NCBI GenBank assembly: GCA_013112725.1
Contig: JABFFZ010000011.1
Location: 29,228 to 93,227, forward strand
Direction of reading: 5' to 3'
Length of the DNA: 64,000 nucleotides
From: Chloroflexota bacterium
GTDB lineage: Bacteria; Chloroflexota; Anaerolineae; Promineifilales; Promineifilaceae
Shown here one piece after another: positions 61,834 through 64,000 of this stretch. The notes beneath the pieces are model-generated. The model was not told the DNA's origin. It was given only the letters and a program-made list of their open reading frames with translations, and made no database searches. How positions within the stretch are numbered: position 1 is the first letter of the stretch; each line of letters starts with the position of its first letter. The position numbers were made by a program, and so were the translations under genes.

Positions 61834-62487
61834 TTACCACATGGCGTCAAATAAGCCCAATATGTCACCGGCGCTGTAGTGCTGGTTTAATAAACTGGCT
61901 TTAATTTTCTTGCGGGCGTCGTGCAGCATCTTGTATAAGGTATTTGGCGTTGTTTCCAAAATTTCGGCCATCTCCTGCATGGAGCGCCCCTGAAAATAAA
62001 CGCCTAACAAGGCCAATCGCTGCCGCTCGTTCAAATCATTTTCCAAAATCTGCCACAACAATTGCAGAAATTCTTCTCGTTCCGCCTTCACATCAGGGTC
62101 GCCGCCAGTACCGGGATCAAGCAGCGACGCGAAGACGGCCGTTTCCTGCCCGGCCACATCTTCCCAGGAAAAATCGCGATGCTGCCGCCGCCGCAAATCG
62201 GTCGCCGCTTCATTGATGGCAAACCGATAAGCCCAGGTAGTAAACTGGGCGTCGCCGCGAAATTTGTCCAGATTATCCTGAATTGCCAGCAGCGCATTCT
62301 GGGCATAATCTTCGGCCATTTCATATAGTGTGTCGGTGGACAGAAGCAGCAAATCGGAACGGCCGTCGCGCAAATAGACAAACGCCGTCCGCACCAGATA
62401 GTCGCGCAAATCCAGCAGAGCCTCTTGTTGGCTCTGCCCCGCCCCCTGGAGCGCATCCAACCATGCCTCATTGCTTCGTTTCACCAT
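61834..62487 (-). CDS. Sigma-70 family (ECF-like) RNA polymerase sigma factor
   Basis: 217 residues. Region 2 is YAQNALLAIQDNLDKFRGDA followed by FTTWAYRFAINEAATDLRRRQHR. Region 4 is LNERQRLALLGVYFQGRSM plus QEMAEILETTPNTLYKMLHDAR. Region 2 and 4 only, with a linker of about 50, fits an ECF-type factor. ATG 62487 (MVKRSNEAW) is chosen over the open frame to 62538. It is followed by the zinc-finger protein, probably its regulator. Confidence 0.88.
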   Translation of the reverse strand: MVKRSNEAWLDALQGAGQSQQEALLDLRDYLVRTAFVYLRDGRSDLLLLSTDTLYEMAEDYAQNALLAIQDNLDKFRGDAQFTTWAYRFAINEAATDLRRRQHRDFSWEDVAGQETAVFASLLDPGTGGDPDVKAEREEFLQLLWQILENDLNERQRLALLGVYFQGRSMQEMAEILETTPNTLYKMLHDARKKIKASLLNQHYSAGDILGLFDAMW

Positions 62488-62538
62488 GCATCGAGTATGG
62501 CACAAGTAAGTTAAAATGACATTAAGGAAGCGTTCCAA

Positions 62539-62584
62539 AAGGTGGGAGATTGGAGATTGTTGAATCTCTAATCGCTAATCTCTA
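62539..62584. repeat. Word-repeat quasi-palindrome (GGAGATT family)
   Basis: TGGGAGATTGGAGATTG is followed by AATCTCTAATCGCTAATCTC, with a 7-base period. It lies between the esterase and the sigma gene. Confidence 0.7.
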
Positions 62585-63273
62585 TTCAGCCGTTCCTGCC
62601 ACCAACTCTGCAACTTTCGCATACCGGCGGCGTCCAATTTATGGCCGGTATCATATTCGCGGTATTCCAGGAAGGCGCCCATTGCCCGCACGGCAGCGGC
62701 GCTGTTTTGGGCAACGATCAATGGCACCCGGTCATCTTGCGTTCCGGCGGCCATGAAGACGGGCACATCACGCAAGACCGCCCGGTTGATCGCCTCGTCC
62801 ACTTGCCGCGGCACAAAGCCAACCAGACTGGCGATACCCTGCACCAAACCAGGGTTTTGCAGCGCCACCGCAAAGGCTACGGCCGCACCCTGGCTAAAAC
62901 CCATCAAATATACCTGGTTCAGGTCAACCGGATACAACGTGGGCAAAGAGTGGATGAAATGGGTCACGGCCGTGACCGCCTCATCAAACTGCGCTAATAC
63001 CGGCCACTCATTCTCCAGACGTGGCTGCCAGGTAAAACTTTTCTGACCAACCGGCACAATGGCCCTGGGCGCAACCAGGACACAGGTGGAGGGTACGGTC
63101 TGGGCAAAAACCCACATCACATCTTCATTACCCAAATGACCATGCAGCATCACCACGACCGGATGAGGGCTGGTCATTTCCGGATTGGCCGTTTCCGGCT
63201 GCCATACCCGATGCACCAACCCGGCCACTTCCAAAGCCGAACCATTGTCAATCAGTTGGGGAGATTTATTCAT
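62575..63273 (-). CDS. Phospholipase/carboxylesterase-type alpha/beta hydrolase
   Basis: 232 residues, soluble. HGHLGNEDVMWVF oxyanion region, nucleophile elbow MGFSQGAAVAFA (Ser), acid Asp in AAGTQDDRVPL, catalytic His in YDTGHKLDAAGM. This is the short carboxylesterase/phospholipase family (YpfH/EstB type). ATG 63273 (MNKSPQL) is taken as start; the frame runs open to 63348 through the terminator of the next gene, which is unlikely to be coding. Confidence 0.87.
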   Translation of the reverse strand: MNKSPQLIDNGSALEVAGLVHRVWQPETANPEMTSPHPVVVMLHGHLGNEDVMWVFAQTVPSTCVLVAPRAIVPVGQKSFTWQPRLENEWPVLAQFDEAVTAVTHFIHSLPTLYPVDLNQVYLMGFSQGAAVAFAVALQNPGLVQGIASLVGFVPRQVDEAINRAVLRDVPVFMAAGTQDDRVPLIVAQNSAAAVRAMGAFLEYREYDTGHKLDAAGMRKLQSWWQERLNRD

Positions 63274-63287
63274 AGGGGGCAAATAGA

Positions 63288-63333
63288 TAAAAAAATGAGG
63301 TGGCAGACTAACGGGCGCTAGTCCGACCACCTC
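63288..63333 (-). terminator. Intrinsic terminator downstream of the tandem-repeat protein gene
   Basis: On the minus strand a long stem (GAGGTGG..GACTA with TAGTC..CCACCTC, one small internal mismatch) is followed by CATTTTTTT. It is placed 90 bases after the stop of the repeat protein. Confidence 0.8.
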
Positions 63334-63425
63334 TGGGGGGGGAGCCAATTAGAGTATATCACCCTTCCCGTATAGCGTCAACAAATTCGCAAAAATTCGT
63401 GCCATCAATTTTCAAAGACTGGCTA

Positions 63426-64000
63426 TCAGGCGGTTTTGGGATCAATGCCCGCCGCCTTCAGCGCCTTGTTATATTCGGACTTCAGCTTGGAGTTTTGAAT
63501 ACGGGCCTTACGCACTTCATCCGGGGACATATCATCGGTAATTTCGATGTAGTTTGGTTCCGGTACAGCCGAAGCTACTGCTGCCGGCGCAGTCACAGGG
63601 GCGGCCACAACTTCCGCTTCCTCAACTGCCGCTGCTGCGGGCACAGCCATCACTGGCGCGCCGCCAGGAATGACCACCTGGCCATCCACAATTTCCACAT
63701 CTTTAGGGTCAATACCGGCTGCTTTGAGCGCCTTGTTAAAGGCCGAGGTCGCTTTAGAGTTGGCAATGCGCGCTTTGCGCACATCGTCCGGAGACATACC
63801 GTCGGTGATTTCAATGAGTTGGGGTGGCTCAATGGCCACGGCCGTAGCCGCTGGCGCTGCTGCCGCCACAGGCTGGGGCGCCCCCGGTTCAGCGGACAAG
63901 GCTGCTGCCGGGGTGCCTGCAGCTTTGGCTGCTTTAGCTGCCGCCGACTTGGCTTTGGCATTGGCAATGCGCGCCTTGCGGATTTCTTCAGGCGACATAC
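63426..64000 (-). CDS. Tandem-repeat protein, partial at right edge
   Basis: At least 190 residues. Three copies of a unit of about 30 residues are visible: MSPEEIRKARIANAKAKSA (truncated), MSPDDVRKARIANSKATSA then FNKALKAAGIDPK, and MSPDEVRKARIQNSKLKSE then YNKALKAAGIDPK, each preceded by ITDxM. Linkers are Ala/Pro/Val-rich. The first Met at the edge aligns with an internal Met of the other units, so the gene most likely extends beyond the window. No known family. Charged helical units in a flexible chain suggest a scaffold or binding protein. Confidence 0.75.
   Translation of the reverse strand, partial: MSPEEIRKARIANAKAKSAAAKAAKAAGTPAAALSAEPGAPQPVAAAAPAATAVAIEPPQLIEITDGMSPDDVRKARIANSKATSAFNKALKAAGIDPKDVEIVDGQVVIPGGAPVMAVPAAAAVEEAEVVAAPVTAPAAVASAVPEPNYIEITDDMSPDEVRKARIQNSKLKSEYNKALKAAGIDPKTA

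Overview
The window looks like a chromosomal segment of a free-living member of the Chloroflexota, probably Anaerolineae or a relative. This placement is an inference. It rests on secreted proteins with Pro/Thr-rich 'PTPTP' linkers, a CSLREA-type beta-helix protein, C-termini of the form LPxIQ(K/R), a BTAD/NB-ARC/TPR regulator, and moderately high GC. No rRNA is present, no CRISPR array or prophage was seen, and gene density is high on both strands.

Layout. 1-8.2 kb: arginine deiminase pathway genes (arcC end, broken arcA), a PPK2 polyphosphate kinase, a broken ZIP transporter, a P-type ATPase and a frameshifted MFS exporter; nearly all clear reading-frame lesions of the window lie here. 8.2-13.4 kb: a penicillin-acylase-type hydrolase and leuS, the latter behind a possible Leu-codon attenuator. 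13.4-16.1 kb: small membrane genes, a methyltransferase, tRNA-Sec, and a divergent tRNA-Phe/Gly/Cys operon with an excellent sigma70 promoter. 16.1-24.2 kb: oligoendopeptidase F, a DtxR-type regulator, a Nudix/NrtR-like protein, two CpaB/SAF proteins, a PAS histidine kinase and a DivIC-like protein. 24.3-31.1 kb: fabF, then a leftward cytochrome c maturation block (ccmA-ccmB-ccmC-ccmD-ccdA-tlpA-DUF2085). 31.3-34.1 kb: pantothenate genes panB-panE-panC. 34.1-44.2 kb: an epimerase, an unrecognised HEXXH protein convergent with a 984-residue STAND regulator, an AlkD-like protein, a GH99-like/LysM surface protein and SppA. 44.4-46.8 kb: rpsF-ssb-rpsR plus a SurA-like foldase. 46.8-55.3 kb: two secreted proteins, a double GNAT protein, ZnuA, a GH13 alpha-glucosidase and a TPR protein. 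55.4-61.1 kb: Mrp/ApbC and the stress trio prkA-DUF444-spoVR. 61.5-64 kb: a sigma factor with its zinc-finger anti-sigma, an esterase and a truncated tandem-repeat protein.

Two genome-wide signals stand out. The palindrome ACGGCCGT occurs about 120 times (eye count) in 64 kb where one or two are expected, mostly inside genes, which recalls the cyanobacterial HIP1 sequence. Most gene borders also carry a quasi-palindrome built from 7-8-nt words repeated in tandem and then in reverse complement (for example GGAGATT, CGGTAAT, GTAATTG, GTAGCAA, GCGTGAT), plus longer dispersed hairpin elements of 55 and about 72 bp. Some run into coding sequence, where they form the C-terminus of panE and fill variable loops in leuS.
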